From positions 1 to 64,000 of the forward strand of contig CAUYUJ010002761.1 in assembly GCA_963575745.1 (NCBI GenBank): a stretch of 64,000 nt of DNA, given 5' to 3'. The translations under genes and the position numbers were made by a program. Origin of the DNA: Prorocentrum cordatum (taxonomy: Eukaryota > Sar > Dinophyceae > Prorocentrales > Prorocentraceae). A model generated the notes under the pieces. The model searched no databases. It was not told where the DNA came from and saw only the letters and a program-made list of their open reading frames with translations. This document shows positions 62,575 to 64,000 of the stretch, in pieces (the first letter of the stretch is position 1; each line of letters starts with the position of its first letter).

Positions 62575-63170
62575 TCGGGGCGCTCCGCTGCGCCGCTCTG
62601 CTGCGCGAGCTGCCCAGACCGGCTGCCCCCGGTCGGGCAAACCGGCGGAGAGGGCCGGCCCAGGACGGGCGAGCTCGACGGCTGCGGGGGCGCCGCAGGT
62701 CGAGCTGGGGGGCCCCATGGGTGAGCCTCGGGCCGGGCGAAAGGGGGGGCCAGCAAAGGGGGGTGCTGAGAATCAGCTCACGTGGCTGATTTTCGCGGCG
62801 CCTCCCGGCGCCGGAGGCGGCCATGTATATCAAGGAATGGGCCCCTCGGTATGGGGCCGAAGCCAGCTACGTGCAGCAGATTTCGTACCCCCCCCCTTTT
62901 TCCCTATCCCCCCCCTCTCGTCCGGCCCGAGAGTCGGCTACACGCAGGAGCGACCCCAGGCAAGAGGGACCCTGGGTGCGCGGACTAGGGGGGGGGGGCG
63001 CCAGGTGGCCAAATCCAGGCGCGCACGCAGCCGCCAACGCAGCGCGCTCAGCGATCGAGGGAACCGCCCCGAGGAGCCCGCACCAGCGGTCACTCCGGCG
63101 AGGGGTCACTCTTACACGTCGTTCATTTCTAATCGTGCTCGTTGCTAATTGTGCTCGTTTACAATCGTTC
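62575..63170. other. GC-rich DNA, no gene recognised
   Basis: Frames are open on several strands and phases without motifs. CTAATCGTGCTCGTTGCTAA and TTGTGCTCGTTTACAAT form a short imperfect repeat near 63128-63168. Confidence 0.4.
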
Positions 63171-63803
63171 CTGGCCCCCTGGTGGCCAGGAAGAGGCCCA
63201 GGACAGAACAAGTGGAAACGACGGGACCTCGGCCCCCCAGAAAGTCAAAGAACTGTCGAAGACTTAGAAATGAACAATGTGTACGTGTAGTCGAGCCAAT
63301 CTGGGGGGGAGCCGATGAAGTCCAGATGATTTGTTCTCACAGGCAAGGGTACATGATCGAGGAAGCCCACTCGAATGTGCGAGCCGCAGCCCTTGAGCGC
63401 CGGCCTAAACCCCCTCGTGCCTGATAGCTGCGGTGGAAGGCGGGGAGCCACGAAAGGGGAAGAGCACGTGCGCGAGGCGAGGGAACTTAAAGGGGTAACC
63501 CTTGGTCACGACAAGAAGGAACCGTGTGATTCCAGTGCCTGCACATGCCGGCGCAACCGTCTGCGCACGCCAGTCCCCACGGGCGAATGCATACAGACGT
63601 CGATGGGGGGGGGGGCCTCCAGCCGGACGAAGCCGACCTCGCCAAACCGACCCTCCTGGCAGCCCCTGGCCCCCTAGTGGCCAGGAAGAGGCCCAGGACA
63701 GAACAATTGGAAACGACAGCACCTTGGCCCCCCAGGAAGTCAAAGAGCTTTCGAAGACTTAGAAAAGAACACTTTGTGCTTGTAGTCGAGCCCATCTGGG
63801 GGG
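63171..63803. repeat. ~138-bp direct repeat pair
   Basis: 63171-63308 and 63666-63803 (offset 495 bp) share CTGGCCCCCTRGTGGCCAGG, AAGAGGCCCAGGACAGAACA and GAAGACTTAGAAA. Each ends in a G-rich stretch after GTCGAGCC(A/C)ATCTGG. It looks like a dispersed non-coding repeat. Confidence 0.9.
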
Positions 63804-64000
63804 GGGCCCTCCGGCCCGGCGACACCGCCCTCGCCACACCGACCCCTCCCAGCAGCCCCCTGGCCCCGGGCACGCGTCGGCTGCCGGTTGCCCCTCTGGC
63901 GGGCCGGCCGACCGCCTGTGCGCGCAGGGCTGCCGCCCGACGTCGGGGCTGGCGTCAAGTCGGGCGTGTCCCGCTGCGGGAGGAATGCCCAAAAATAGTT
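63804..64000. other. window end, no gene recognised
   Basis: GC-rich sequence, open on the minus strand without motifs. Confidence 0.4.

Overview
This window looks like nuclear DNA of a dinoflagellate. The strongest single clue is an exact 22-nt match to the dinoflagellate trans-spliced leader at 3569-3590 (minus strand), embedded in genomic DNA just upstream of a minus-strand gene-like region. That is the signature of a re-integrated mRNA. Supporting clues are high GC, long triplet microsatellites, many minisatellites, broken multi-exon-like reading frames, and non-LTR retroelements and transposase-like genes of the type common in dinoflagellate genomes. No bacterial operon structure, no rRNA and no CRISPR was seen, and I did not find a convincing tRNA by eye. 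One 100-N assembly gap lies at 54258-54357.

Layout. 1-5.5 kb: short direct repeats, a ~350-bp repeat family, the spliced-leader relic with a minus-strand Cys-rich gene remnant, and triplet tracts. 5.4-10.6 kb: a decayed minus-strand non-LTR element (ORF1-like coiled coil, RT and RNase H; here called family B). 9.6-13.2 kb: minisatellites with 9-, 27-, ~92- and ~180-bp periods. 13.9-17.7 kb: a minus-strand DDE-transposase-like gene in several pieces, with a frameshift and an in-frame TGA. 17.9-19.1 kb: exon-like pieces of a charged minus-strand gene. 20-24 kb: a palindrome cluster and a divergent pair of genes for YYDGGKG-repeat proteins. 24.1-28 kb: a minus-strand gene family I cannot name functionally. 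28.4-30 kb: very GC-rich DNA open on both strands. 31-38 kb: a plus-strand family A non-LTR element (zinc ribbon/coiled coil, EEP endonuclease, RT, RNase H and a C-terminal Cys/His domain). 38-44.5 kb: TCC and CAT triplet tracts, a 75-bp minisatellite and a 330-bp duplication. 44.8-45 kb: a 58-bp inverted repeat. 45.5-54.1 kb: a second family A element on the minus strand, interrupted by a 77-bp minisatellite array. 54.4-64 kb: mostly non-coding repeats, including a duplicated 540-bp module and 10-15-bp repeats.

How the parts relate. The two family A elements are diverged copies in opposite orientation. Both begin just after a (TCC)n tract at the same 17-nt junction, CTCAAGCAATTTGGGCT, and both end in another (TCC)n tract. 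This suggests an element that uses, or carries, TCC microsatellite ends. The plus copy keeps its RT catalytic Asp pair and endonuclease ETH motif but is split by a T9 frameshift and one in-frame TGA. The minus copy has lost the endonuclease Glu and both RT Asp residues, each through an A-to-G type difference. Nearly everything else that looks genic is transposon-derived, repeat-encoded or of unknown function, so the window reads as a repeat-dominated stretch between or within dinoflagellate genes.
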